Origin: Nymphaea colorata
Taxonomy: Eukaryota; Streptophyta; Magnoliopsida; Nymphaeales; Nymphaeaceae
Assembly (NCBI RefSeq): GCF_008831285.2
Contig: NC_045150.1
Location: 1,006,001 to 1,070,000, forward strand
Length of the DNA: 64,000 nt
Direction of reading: 5' to 3'
Part shown: positions 34,201 to 44,674 of the stretch, piece by piece
How positions within the stretch are numbered: position 1 is the stretch's first letter
How the letters are laid out: the number at the start of each line of letters is the position of its first letter
Notes under the pieces: generated by a model
Told to the model about the DNA's origin: nothing
Databases searched by the model: none
Seen by the model: the letters and a program-made list of their open reading frames with translations, nothing else
Translations under genes and position numbers: made by a program

Positions 34201-35505
34201 TACAAACTGTTAGCCACATTTTACAAACACTTATAACAATTAGACATTACATGCAGTTCCACCAAGGCTCAATGAAGGATATCGATTATTGGCATAGAGA
34301 TTGTAGAAGTGGGATATAATTTAAAATTGTTTAAACATTCGTCAAATACCTCTTTTTCTGTCGCTTTTGAACATGATGCCATCGAATTGCGATACTAAAT
34401 CTTAACAGTAACCCAAGCCATAGAAGTTCATCTAGAATGTAGTGTCTTCTTGATGTGGTCACGAACATGATTTGTGCTCTCTCTTTGATCTTAGCTGGTA
34501 TTATTGTTTGAAATGAAGTTATCGCTTTTTTATCGTCCCTGCACACTTTGTTTACTGACTATCCCAGTAGTTTTCGTTATTCTTTCTAGTTGTGTACATG
34601 ATTTAGATTTCACACCTCTCTCTCTCTCTCTCTCACTCTTTTACACACACACACGGATGGGAATTCTTCTAGTCTTCATAAAAGTCCAGTTGGATGAACC
34701 TGTTGCCTACACGATACTCAATGGCTGGATAACTATAAGTTGTTGTGCACAGAAAGGTTCAACCATTATTGAGAGAAAAATAACTTCAAAAAACACGCCC
34801 TGAGTGTAGAAATGAGCTCTAAGCGAGCTCTTTCAGATGGGAGCGGACGAACAAACCAGTTTTATATTCCTTAACGTTCTCCAGGGTCTCAAAATAATGC
34901 ATACATGATGTGAAAAAGATAAAAGGGAACCTTTATCTTTTTCCTTCAAATATGCACCGATTTACTGAGAAATCCATCTTTTAAAGACAAGAAAAAGAAT
35001 ATCAAAAATCAGAATCCTGTGGATAAAGTAAGTTCATCTCAGACCCAAAGGTAAAATTAAAGACAGTAAGAATTAAAGGAAACGTCGCTTGAAAGAATCC
35101 AACTCTCATGCGTTGCCAAGGTGAACCCCCGACTGAAGGAATCAAAAAGATCAAAGCGTAGAAACATTAAGGCAAGCAAATAAACGAGGGATCAACTCCC
35201 AAGTTGAACAGGCCAAGGAAAGGCACGGAAAATACGAGACAGCCGCTTAGCTTCTGTGCAACACAAAAGCCAACGACACCAAAATTCAAAACAAAAGAAA
35301 CGGTGGCCCTAATCATCTAATAAAGAACCCGTCACCCAACGAAACGCCGGCAAATTAGAGTTGATGAGGGAAGAAATGGATACCGAATCCAATTACATAC
35401 CATGCGAACGTACGGGTTGTCGCCAAGGCATGACTCGCAGATGATGGGAAAGTCGGAGCGCTCCCATCCGTCAGCTTCAACGTCCCTCAGCAATCGATGC
35501 GCCAT
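22276..35505 (-). CDS. MAC5: CCCH zinc finger + RRM splicing factor, RBM22/Cwc2/MAC5 family, 470 aa
   Basis: Exons on the minus strand are 35505-35401, 33479-33210, 23538-23315 and 23089-22276 (stop TAG). All junctions are GT-AG and phases agree. The protein starts MAHRLLRD and carries an N-terminal Cys-rich zinc region (CESC, CKIC, CQTC, CQVC; residues about 23-80). A CCCH finger follows with C-x7-C-x5-C-x3-H (C163-H181), then an RRM (about 229-302) with RNP2 LYVGGL and RNP1 RACAFVTY. The tail is rich in Pro, Gln and Tyr and ends in a proline run. This layout is that of human RBM22, yeast Cwc2 and Arabidopsis MAC5A/B. Those proteins contact U6 snRNA in the activated spliceosome as part of the NineTeen-related complex, in the nucleus. 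Length matches the plant family (about 480). The 9.7-kb second intron holds a copia and two hAT-like elements, but the coding frame is undamaged. Confidence 0.93.
23686..24657. mobile_element. Non-autonomous hAT-like element, 972 bp, in intron 2 of the RBM22-like gene
   Basis: It is flanked by a perfect 8-bp duplication GGCAGTAT (23678-23685 and 24658-24665). Inverted ends are CTTAGTTGTCAAGG and CCTTAACAACTAAG (one mismatch). The interior is AT-rich with no transposase frame. Superfamily is inferred from the 8-bp duplication. It ends 44 bp before the target duplication of copia-B. Confidence 0.8.
24710..24991 (+). repeat. 5' LTR of copia-B
   Basis: 282 bp, TGTTAAAA start and TTTCTACA end, directly followed by the primer binding site. 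Confidence 0.95.
24808..24814 (+). promoter_or_regulatory. TATA box in the 5' LTR of copia-B
   Basis: TATATAA stands alone in a CT-rich context inside the LTR and is repeated at the same place in the 3' LTR (29781-29787). It is a plausible promoter for the element, and the 3' copy could drive transcripts antisense to the RBM22-like gene. Confidence 0.5.
25377..29678 (+). pseudogene. Gag-pol polyprotein of copia-B, broken by two frameshifts
   Basis: Gag-protease frame: ATG at 25377 (MAEELA) to 26882, with zinc knuckle [14 protein letters not shown] and protease [10 protein letters not shown]. The frame shifts between about 26800 and 26840, just before the integrase HHCC region ([10 protein letters not shown]). 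The second frame, to 29095, holds the integrase core ([23 protein letters not shown]) and RT with YVDD. A second shift lies at a C-run at 29039-29041, just after the RT domain. The last frame, to 29678, carries RNase H ([18 protein letters not shown]) and ends in LEGEC with the stop inside the 3' LTR. Each shift looks like a single-base change; no other damage is seen. Confidence 0.9.
29673..29954 (+). repeat. 3' LTR of copia-B
   Basis: 282 bp, one difference from the 5' LTR (29726), followed by the target copy AGACA. Confidence 0.95.
29960..31020. other. Intron 2 of the RBM22-like gene, plain part
   Basis: AT-rich intronic sequence with no recognisable coding domain, element end or RNA gene. 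A CT-rich patch (30880-30960) is the only texture change. Confidence 0.5.
31021..31290. repeat. Tandem duplication, two units of about 150 bp
   Basis: The block running from ATTTCAATCTCTC through GTAGTCAAAACCCC to TCAAGC-AGTGATTA occurs at 31023-31135 and again at 31174-31285 with a few differences. Confidence 0.75.
31290..32460. repeat. Three tandem copies of an about 150-bp unit, the third split by a hAT-like element
   Basis: Each unit combines GTGAGTGTGT, a TG run, TTACATTTTT, TAATTTATTTATTTATTTCT and GCCAATCAA. Copies: about 31290-31440, 31441-31560, and 31561-31591 continued at 32337-32460. The second block lacks the CGAACCTAGTCCC part. The hAT-like element 31592-32328 interrupts the third copy. 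Confidence 0.7.
31592..32328. mobile_element. Non-autonomous hAT-like element, 737 bp
   Basis: A perfect 8-bp target duplication GTATATGC lies at 31584-31591 and 32329-32336. Ends are CAGTGTTGTA and TACAACATTG (one mismatch). Subterminal CGTATCGTACGATACG-type repeats fill the left 120 bp and recur sparsely at the right. An open frame at 31805-32056 with an acidic Glu/Asp run is probably just a GAA/GAT repeat. No transposase domains are seen. Confidence 0.85.
32461..33209. other. Intron 2 of the RBM22-like gene, distal part
   Basis: AT-rich sequence between the tandem repeats and exon 2. I see no feature in it. Confidence 0.5.
33480..35400 (-). other. Intron 1 of the RBM22-like gene (1.9 kb)
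   Basis: Its donor is ATG|GTATGTAA and its acceptor is TATCTGCAG|ACA, on the minus strand. The only repeat is a short TC run (34618-34633). No coding domain or element end is seen. Confidence 0.8.
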
Positions 35506-35665
35506 TTGCTCACCAAATCCCTCTTCTCCTCGTCCTCCTCACCTTTTTTAGGGTTTATCTCTTTCTCTCCCCTACCTCTCCTCTCTTCTCCGTAGAACTC
35601 ACTTCCTTCCCCCTCTCTCCCTTCTCTTCTCGAAAACGTGGGCTTAAATACAAGGTCAAATTCGG
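35506..35665 (-). promoter_or_regulatory. Promoter and 5' UTR region of the RBM22-like gene
   Basis: Upstream of the ATG, the minus strand shows a purine-rich (GA) leader and a telo-box AAACCCTAA (plus strand 35548-35556). A TATA-like GTATTTAAG lies about 145 bp before the start codon. Telo-boxes are common near the starts of plant genes for RNA and ribosome functions. The transcription start is not determined, so the TATA call is tentative. Confidence 0.45.
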
Positions 35666-38600
35666 ATCGAGTCCAAATAACAGAAAACCCGAGGTGGTGC
35701 GTGCTTCGGGCGATCTTCACCCGAATCGATTAAAAGGGGAAAATGAGGCCGATTTTGGCCACAAAAGGACCAAAGGTCATTTGTTTTGTTCACCATCTAG
35801 GATATTAGTGTCCTATTCACTGCGTCAGATCTTGTTTCAAATCGCTTCTTCTCAACCGAATCAATGTGACGCGCATTTTGTTTGCATATATCAGGAGAGT
35901 CGCCAAATCTTTGCTTGCTTCGGTGGAGATTGGAGAAGGGAGTGTCATGGCGTCAGGTCCTCCCATGCAATGTAGTGAGAAATGTGGCGACTCCCAAGCG
36001 CTTCCCATCTCCCCACGTATAAAATTTTGAAGGGACAGGTGTTGGGTTGGATCTTTTTTATGTGGGATCCATATCCGACCCAAAAAAAAAAACGTACTGA
36101 AAGAAAACCTTAGAAAAACAATTTCAGGTAAGTTTATAAACTGAATTTAAAAAAATTCAAATAAGGACTTAAAGAAAAGAGAGCTTGATTTTTTTGTGTG
36201 TGACTCTGTTTAAGGCTGCTTCTCCTTTTTTGTAGATGCCTTTTGAAGAGAGAGAGGGAGAGAGAGAGGAAAAATATATAAAAATTGAGAAGAGAAAGGA
36301 TTGCATTAATGTTTGGGTTGTTTTTTTACTTTTTTTTTCTTTAGTAAAGATTCGGGCAAGAGAAAGAAGGCTTTTTGTTGTGGAAATATCATCACTCTCA
36401 ATTAGATAATATTTTGCCACTTTTCCTCTTCATTTATTTCATTGTTTCTTTATTTGGCGATTCTTGAGTTTTTAGATTGTATGCATTATATTTTTGGTGG
36501 TTGTGGAGTATTGAGAATGAGAAATGATGCTTTGTCACAAGTAGCTGGTATTAGTGATATAAATTTACATCCATACAATTAACCAATATTAAAGCTCAAG
36601 AATATCAAATATGTGTTATACGTTTCAATTTGATTTCAACTAGAATGCTTGACGATGATGGCTTATATAGTACCTTTAGTGATGGACAATGGAAACTCAT
36701 TAGAGGCTCACTTATTATAGCTCGAGAGAAAAAATATAACTACTTGTATATTATGCATACATTAATTACAAAAGATGTAGTGGATATGACCGAGAATGAA
36801 AAACTTACTGAATTGTGGTACAAAAGGTTAGGTCATATGAGTGAGAAATGTATTAATTGTTTGATTAAAATAAATCAACTTCCTAAAGTTGAAAAGCAAA
36901 GGAGAGTTTTATTTAAAAATCATTAATCTTCATAAGAAGAAGAAATTGTTAGAACTTGTTCATTCAGACATTTGTGGTTTACTGGAAATTAGTACATATA
37001 GTGACACTTTATTTTGTTACTTTCATTGATGATCATTTAATAAAGTTGTATTTGGGTTCCTTTGATGAATACTGAAATATGCATGGCATGAGGCATCAAA
37101 AAGCTCTTTCTAAAATTCCTCAATTGAATCGTGTAGTTGAGATGAACAAAACTCTTATTGAGAGAGATAGATGTATGTTATTTGAGGTACAATTTTCTTT
37201 TTCTTTTTTTTGTGGTGAAGTTTTATATATTGTTGCACATATAGCTAATTTGTTTTCTCATGTTTCTTTGAATGACATTGTTTCAAATATAATTTGGTCC
37301 AGTAAGAATGTGTCATATGATCATTTACTTGTTTTTGGATGCAAAACATTTGTGTATGTCATAAAAAATAAAAGATTTAAGTTAGAAGCAAAAACTCATC
37401 AGTGTATATTTGTTGAATATAGTGAAAATGAGTTTAAGTACACATTGTCTGATCCTATTGAGAAGGAGTTCGTCAGAAGAATAGATGTAATTTTTGTTGA
37501 AAATTAGACTATTGAAGATATTGATAAAACATTTCAATGTAAATGGAAGATAGTTGATGTGGATCTTGTTCATTTATATTCTTTTCGAAATTCAATTGAA
37601 GATGACACACAAGAGTATATTGAATATATATAACAAAAAATGTTGATCAATCAGATGATGATGTTGATGATAGTAGATAGTTTGAAGTTGGTTCTTCTTC
37701 AAATGCAAAGTCATTTCATAGATCCATTGGAGAGAAAAGACCATCCACCAGGAATCCTATACACATGAATATGCTTTATTGATAGATGGTAGAGAACCTG
37801 CTCTATAAATAAGCTATTCTGTGTGGAAAAAAAGGTGAATTAAAGCCATGAAAGATGACTTTATATGACAACCATATCTTTGAGTTTATAAAGTTGCCTA
37901 AAAGTAAAAGAGGTCTTGAAGAGTCATTGGGTTTTTAGAGTAAAACAAATGAAAACTCTTCACACCCACAAACTATTTTCACTCGTCATTAAAATCATTT
38001 TTATTAGAGTTGTCTTAAGTTTAACAACAAATCTAAATTTAGAAGTTGAACAAATGGATGTGAAGACAACCTTTCAAGAAATGCATACAATGCAACCTTA
38101 AGGTTTTGAAAAGAAAAGAAAAGAGGACTATGTTTGTCATTGAGGAAGAACTTGCATAGTTTAAAGAATGCTTTTATATAGTTGTATAAAAAGTTTTTGC
38201 TTTTTATAGGGAAGCATGGTTACAAGAAGACTACTTCAAACCACTATGTTTTTGTTAAGAAATTTTCAAATGATAACTTTGTTATCTTGTTGCTCTATGT
38301 TGATGATATGTTCATTAGTGGTAAGAATACTTCAAGAATTATTAACTTGAAAAAAGAATTAGGCAATACATTTACCATAAAAGATTTGAGACCCACAAAT
38401 CTCATTTTGAGCATGAAAATTGTTTATGATAGAAAAACAGAGAAGTGGTGGTTATCACTAGAAAAGTACATTGAAAAATACTCCAAAAGATTCAATCTGG
38501 ACAAGGCTAAAGCAATGAGTGCTTCACTTGGAACATAGTTGAAGCTGCATATAAAAGAGAGTCCTTCTAGAGATTAAGAGAAAGAGGACATGCATAAGGT

Positions 38601-39355
38601 TTCATATGCTTTAGCTGTTAGTAGTTTAATGTATGTTATGTTGTGTACGAGATCAAATATTGCTCATGCAATTGGGGTTGTTAGCAGGTTTCTCTTAAAT
38701 CTTGGAAAAGAGCATTAAAATGTTATAAAATGAATGTTTTAGATATTTTAGAGCCACTACCAATATGTATTTTTGTTTTGGTGAATAGAAACATATTTTG
38801 GTAGGTTAACAAATTCAGTTATGACGAACAATGTTGATTCTATAATGTCTATATATGGTTACTTAATCACTTCAGCAGTAATCCAGTGTCATAACAGTCT
38901 AGACTTCAAATGTGTGTGACTTTCTACCACAATGACAGAGTTTGTTAATGTGACAAAGGTTTGTAAAAAGTTGTTATTGATGAAAAAGTTTATGCATGAA
39001 CTTGGTTTTGCTAAAGAAAAGTGTGTTTTGTTTTGTGATAGTTAGAGTATCATTATTCACAAGAATTTTATCTTTCATGCAAGATCGAAACATATTGATG
39101 TGAGACATTATTAGACATGTGATGTGTCAAAAACAACACAACTTGAACTTGAGAAGCTTCATACAAATGACAATGATCCTAATATGATGACCAAATAATT
39201 GTGTCATTCAAGATTAAAATATGTTGTTTCATCGCCGGTTTGGCAAGACCCTCCGCATAGTCGATGATGAAGAGATGTGTTGGGTTATCTCTATGTAGAG
39301 GATCTATATCCGAGCCAAAAAGAAAAAGAAATGACTGTACTTGAAAAAAACCTAA

Positions 39356-42300
39356 TACGTGCCTAATTTTGGCACTATCGAGGACGGTCGAAGGCCTGGC
39401 CAAGAGCGCTAAAGCAGAGCTGACTAGTGGCGTGAGTAGCAGCTAAGTACGCCGATTACCACCCGACAGGCTTATATCCTCGTTGCCTTGTGAGGTTAGC
39501 CTCGGCCAGAGAGCCGAGAGCAGCAGGCTGCAGCCTATGTTCGTAGGACCAAGCGCACGCGAGTGAGTTGGACCACACAGCACCTAGGCATGGTTCAGGG
39601 TTCGACACTTATAGAACCCTTGGGCATTACTTATATGGCTGCAGTGGGAGGTGCAGGCGGAGCAGATAAGGTTCAGAAAGGTGAGACACGGTTCAGATCC
39701 ATGGAGAGAGCGGGCGCAACCAGATCCATTCCAGGCACCCTTTTGCTTATGTTTATTTACTCTTTTGTACTGTCTCGGTTTGAGACGTGTTAGAATCGTT
39801 TTTACTTATATTCTTGTATCGTCTCGGGTTAGGAGTTAGTAAACCGAGACATTCTCTCTTGTATATAAACTCAAATGCATGAAACCCTAGCTATGCTTTT
39901 GATAATGAAGAATTGAATTTCGTGACTTTTTCTCTCTTCTCCCCACGTGGGACTTCTCCTTCTCTTTCGTCCCATCTTCTTCTCCACCCAATCTACTCGT
40001 CTTCCTGACGGCGGCTGGAATGATTTCTTTTTACCCTTGACCAGTGACGGCTAGTGTCTTTCTTCAATCCAATGGCGTCAATCCTCATCCTTTCATAATC
40101 AATACTCTTTTCTGCTTCTCCCCAATTGGCCGAAGGAATCCAAGGTTGAAGATTGCGAGGGGCTGCTTCCAGCCGTCTAAGTGATCAATAGCCTACGCTT
40201 CACCCAAACCAACACGAAGAAGTGCTTCACGGTGCATGCATTTGCATACCCACAAAGGTTTAGAGGCCGGAAACGCGACCGGGAAGGCTGCACCGAAGGA
40301 GCACGCCAGTAGATCTGGTGTTAGACTTCCAAAGTAGTAGCACGACCATCTACCGACGAGCGAACATTTGCCTCTCCTGACCCCACAATAGGAGGAGAAG
40401 TTGTGGCAGGTAACAAAGCTGAGGTCAATCCGCCTTGCTGAGCATGATCTTGGAAGCGATAGCGCCTCGGCAGCAAAGTTCTATCACTCTATAAGATTCC
40501 TGACGAATTTTCGAACAAATCGAGCCCAAGATCGTCGAATTCCGTCCAAAACGAGCTTAGAATCGTTAGTAGAAGTTCGTTGGAGTTTCCTGCTGCTTTT
40601 ATGGCACAGAGGCTATTTTCTGGCGAATCCGATAAATTCCGATGCCATGTTCTTTGATCCCCGGTGGTGTTGCGTGTTTCCATGTCCATAGCAGTCGAGA
40701 ATCACCAGGATATGCGAGTCCCGTCGTGTCTCACGCAACAGAATCTGGCATTCTCGTCGTGTCCCGCTGTGAGTCCCGCTCTGCACGAGTCCAGGCACCC
40801 AACGAATCCCACTCTACACGTGTCGGTTTCTCTTCAATGGGGGTGACATCGTGTCATCGTGTCCCACCTCCTGAAGCACGTGTCCAAGATCGATTCTCAC
40901 CCGAGTTCTTCTTCTTAGTCGCTTGGAAATCCCGAATCTGCATCAACTTCAAACCACTGACCTTTTCAGCTCTGACCTCCGTTTGGGTCGAGCAAACATG
41001 TGTTGGAATCGTCTTCGTCTTGGCTATCTTTTCACAAATTTTTAGATTTTTTGGTGAAGCCACCCAGGTGCAGTGAAATTTTGAGTGCAGACTGTTTTGA
41101 AGAGCATCTTGTGACTGAGTTCCAATTGAAATACAATCGAGTACCTTGTCTGAGGCATCCCTTTTACCTGGGATGAGTTAGACAGTGAACTTGAAGTCGC
41201 TGGACTCCCTCAGACATCCACCAATTTCATAAATCTTGGACCAACCAGCAAGAAGTCATACCTTTCAGCCGATAAGAAGACTTGCATATGGCCCATGCAA
41301 TGGACTTAGTTCTTGGCATCTATGCGAAGGACAAACATCTACAAGATATAGTGTTGATTCCTGGTTCGGAGATCAATCAAGGACCGAGAGTAGAGGTATG
41401 GACTGTGGGAAGATTTACATATTGCGACTTGGTGCTCCAACACCCGAGCATCCACGGGTTCCACTTTGAGCTCGAGATCGACAAGAGGAGCAAGCAAGAT
41501 TGGGTGACCAATGTGACACAGACAGATAAACTAAGTGTGGCAGGGTATAGCATAAGACCCCAACAAACAATGAGGATCTATCCGGGTGAGGCTCTCCAAG
41601 TTGGGAACTCAAGCCAGAGCTTGGTGCTAGAGGTGACTCCCTCATTGTTGGGAGATCATGACCACGAGCAAAAAGGAGGCCATGACAACAACCACCAAGA
41701 GTCGTACGTGGAAAGTCCAGAGGCACAAGCAATGCAGCAGTTTTGTGAGAAAATGACTGAGGTCATCGATGGGCAGCAAGCAAAATGGAAGCAAGCTGAA
41801 ATCGCCATGGGTTCAACGATTGAGACTGACACCAGAGCCATGAGAGGGTCATTGTTACCATAGTCCTTCACTCCTCAGTGTATGGTCAAGCTTAAGGAGG
41901 GTTGTAGTGGTACTTTGAAGTGCTTGTTGAACAGTCTACAAAGGGCAGAAACATGGGAGATAGTCACGAGTTTGATAACTGATCATGGAGAGCCGGTCAA
42001 GGAGATGTCGGGCTGTACAAAGAAGGACCTTGTTCCAATGCCTTGGAAGGGAGGGCCAAAATGTAGAAGCATGGGAATACAAAAAAAGGTAAGACAGTTC
42101 AGATCCCATGGAGAGAGCGGGCGCATATCCACGAAGGTTTAGAGGCCGGAAACACGACCAGAAAGGCTGCAGCGAAGGAGCACGCCAATAGATATGGTGT
42201 TAGACTTCCAAAGTAGCAACACGACCATCTACCGATGAACGAACATTTGCCTCCCGTGATCCTGCGATAGGAGGAGAAGCTGTGGCAGACCACAAAGCTG

Positions 42301-42365
42301 AGATCAATCCACCCTTCTGAGCGTGATCTTGGGTAGCAATAGTGCCTCGGCACCGAGGTTCTATC
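39356..42365 (+). mobile_element. Unclassified 3.0-kb insertion in the 3' LTR of copia-C
   Basis: It is bordered by a 9-bp direct repeat AAAACCTAA (39347-39355 and 42366-42374). Inside, a block of about 250 bp near its middle (40228-40491) recurs at its right end (about 42119-42366) in the same orientation, both ending TTCTATCA. A further shared piece, CATGGAGAGAGCGGGCGCA, is found at 39701 and 42107. This suggests an LTR-type element with an internally deleted right LTR. I see no gag-pol. The 9-bp flank would also fit a Mutator-type element, but the ends show only a weak inverted similarity. It carries the FHA-like frame at 41288-41863. Confidence 0.55.
41288..41863 (+). CDS. Open frame of 191 aa with an FHA-like domain inside a repeat element
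   Basis: The frame starts at ATG 41288 (MAHAMDLVLG) and is uninterrupted to 41863. Residues about 35-115 read like a forkhead-associated domain: VEVWTVGRFTYCDLVLQHPS, then IHGFHFELEI, and later IRPQQTMRIYPGEALQVGNS with a final strand LVLEV. This matches the FHA order of GR, then SxxH (here SIHGFH), then the late GD-x-I-x-G turn (here GEALQVG). The usual NG turn is poorly kept (VAGYSI), so binding to phosphothreonine is uncertain. The rest is Gln/Glu/His-rich and may form a helix (residues 145-175). Codon use is not obviously decayed. It may be a captured host gene piece carried by the element. I do not know its function, and it could also be a chance survivor. Confidence 0.45.
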   Translation: MAHAMDLVLGIYAKDKHLQDIVLIPGSEINQGPRVEVWTVGRFTYCDLVLQHPSIHGFHFELEIDKRSKQDWVTNVTQTDKLSVAGYSIRPQQTMRIYPGEALQVGNSSQSLVLEVTPSLLGDHDHEQKGGHDNNHQESYVESPEAQAMQQFCEKMTEVIDGQQAKWKQAEIAMGSTIETDTRAMRGSLLP

Positions 42366-42509
42366 AAAACCTAAAAAAGGAGCAATTTCAGGTAATTTTA
42401 TGGACTAAATTTGAAAAGTTTCAAATATGAGCTTAAAGAAAAGAAAGATCCCTATTTTTGTGTGTAGCTGAGTTTTGAGGCTGCTTCTTTTTCTTTGTGG
42501 ATGCTTCTT

Positions 42510-42513
<4 letters not shown>

Positions 42514-42547
<34 letters not shown>
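42514..42547. repeat. (GA)n microsatellite in the 3' LTR of copia-C
   Basis: A GA run of 17 units. The 5' LTR has a shorter, interrupted GA run at the matching place (36248-36270), so the run grew after insertion. Confidence 0.9.
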
Positions 42548-42552
<5 letters not shown>

Positions 42553-42810
42553 CTCCATTGATTTTTGAAGTCATTAGAGAGATTTAAAAGAAAGAGAAAT
42601 TGAGAAGGAGGAAAATTCCATTATTGTTTGGGTTCTTCTTCTACTATTTATTTAGTGAAAATTAGGGCAAGACAAAGAAGGTTTTTTGTTGTGAAAATCT
42701 TATCATTCTTAATTAGATGATATTTTTCCACTTCTTCCTCTTCATTTTTCTCTATTTTGGTGATTCATGAGCTTTGGGAGTGTAGGCATCATATATTACC
42801 CTCTTATAGC

Positions 42811-43890
42811 CATTTTCATATTATATAGTAGATTTGTTGTTGGTTTGCTCTCAACTCCATGATTTATCTTTTATTTTGAGGGGATTTTCCATGTTAACAT
42901 CGGTGTCTCTCTTATCTTGCTTGAGATTATCAATTTGTTACTTGTTTCATTATTGTGTGTGTGTATATATATATATATATTGTGAGATCCCTTTGCATGA
43001 TAAGGGTTCTATTTTTTAGGGTGGAGGTAGAAGAAGTATTTTGTTTAAATTTTGCATGGGATAAAAGTACTCATTTACGAGTTGTTGTCAGTCACCGTCT
43101 TCAATTGTGAAGTTCAATCATTTGGTTTGTGCTCGTATTCCCAACAATAGTTTAATGTGGAATTATTGAGGGAGATATTAGTGAACTTTGGTTGAAGAAA
43201 TATGATGTTAGTGAAGTGTCCTTCCTTGATGAAAGAAGTGAAGAATGATTACCAGAAAGTGGGGGTTTCTAGGCACGTGCCTAACCATATTGTTTGGAGG
43301 TTGAGAAAGGTTAGAAAGGTGAAATTTCATTATTGAAAATAGGAAGTCTAGAAATGGGGCCCAAAGAAGAGACGATGATAGTGAATCTAGGACAGTAAAG
43401 CTACAAGAAAGACGAAAATGGTTTGTTTATCTGGGTGTAAGAATAAGCTTCTCAATTAGGATAAGATGCAACAAAATCACTGGCTAATTGCAAAAATAAG
43501 GAGATTAGTGGATTTCATGTCCTTTTGAAATGTCAGGTTGCAACATTGGCATGGAACGAGGTGATAAAGAGCTTTAGAAAGAGGAAAATCCTTTCAATAG
43601 GAGTAAGGGAGCTTTTGGCATGGAAATGGACTGAATTTACTCAAAATGGTTGTCAAAATGCTGACAAACAATCTTCCACATAATATGTTAGAGAATGTAG
43701 GTGATTGAAAATTGATGACACAAAGTGATGATTAGGGTTTGGAGAATTTATCATTGATGATTTGGTAGGCCTGTAAGGATAAATAAAAAGAGAGGACAAG
43801 AAGCGACATGAAGAACAAGGACGAAAGAAAAAAAAAAGAACCCAAAAAAGCAAGGAAAAAGAGAGGGGGAAGGAAGACAGATGTTGGAGG
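42811..43890. other. Intergenic DNA, no recognisable feature
   Basis: It contains a TG/TA repeat (42954-42980) and a purine-rich part (43780-43890) that yields shadow frames. The first 200 bp may still be the end of the copia-C LTR. Nothing else can be supported. Confidence 0.4.
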
Positions 43891-44068
43891 CAGTGGTAAA
43901 GGCACATGTGGTTTGGTGTGCCTCATTGCTCACAGCAGTCTACAAAAATTGGGCTTTATTTCATGTTATACCTATCTACCTTTTACCGATTTACATTGGA
44001 GTGCCCCTTAAAATTTAAAATATAAACCATTAGTACCCTTTAGCCAGAAATTTTTGGCTCTGCCACTG
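43891..44068. mobile_element. Possible 178-bp hAT-type MITE
   Basis: The left end is CAGTGGTAAAGGC. The right end read inward is CAGTGGCAGAGCC (10 of 13 match), a common type of plant hAT end. Flanks GTTGGAGG (43883-43890) and GCTAGAGG (44069-44076) match at 6 of 8 positions, as an aged target duplication would. Confidence 0.4.
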
Positions 44069-44356
44069 GCTAGAGGGAGAATAAGCATGTGAAAACTTAT
44101 AGGAAGCAAAAAAATGGTCCAAGGTGGAGGAGACAAAAGTGAAGGAGGTACAAAAGAGGAAGAAGGAGAGAGTAAGAGACTGTGCACAATAAAAAAGGAT
44201 AAGTGCATGACAAAATGGGGAGAAGGGAGCAGCGGTGGAAGAGACATAGGAGGGAGCCAAAGGGAACCAATTGTTAACGAAGTTTACAGCGGGACAATTT
44301 ACACGTCTAAGGACGTCGGCAATCCAACTCAAAATGATGTGTTTGTCCAGACAAGT

Positions 44357-44674
44357 TGAAGGCTGCAATGAAAGTGGAAAGGGATCAAGTTAGATATAAG
44401 GCAAGGGATAAGATTGCAAGAGAGAAGATTTTAGTATCTTACCTTCTAACATTTGGTCCATTGAAAGCGTTAAGAAAATCTTCCATCATTGTCATAAAGT
44501 TGTAATCATTATAAAGATGGAATGGAAATTAACGTAGTTCTCATGTTGAGAGTTAAGAGAGTTGCATTACTGTAGATGTAGGTGCTGATCACCGAACCAT
44601 GTAAATCTCTTTTCTCTTCCTCTTGTGAGTGTGTTTTATCATTCTTCCTTTGTGTTATCATACTAATTCCAACA
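44357..44674 (+). repeat. 5' LTR of copia-D
   Basis: 318 bp. It shares GTTGTAATCATTATAAAGATGG and the CT-rich end with the right LTR. Confidence 0.8.

Larger units (their letters stand above)
36040..42810 (+). mobile_element. Old, degraded Ty1/copia element (copia-C) with split 3' LTR
   Basis: The 5' LTR starts at 36040 (TGTTGGGTTGG) and the 3' LTR at 39278 (TGTTGGGTTATC). Both share CGA-CCAAAAA, CAATTTCAGGTAA and the GA-rich then TTGTTTGGGTT part. The 3' LTR is interrupted at 39355 and resumes at 42366. Between the LTRs are pol remnants with many stops: LWYKRLGHMSEKC (before integrase, 36815-36860), integrase remnants (37079-37500), RT with LLLYVDDMFISG (38290-38330), and RNase H remnants with HARSKHIDVRH (39077-39110). 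Gag and protease are not seen and part of the 5' region is deleted. The LTR ends on the right are uncertain. Confidence 0.75.
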
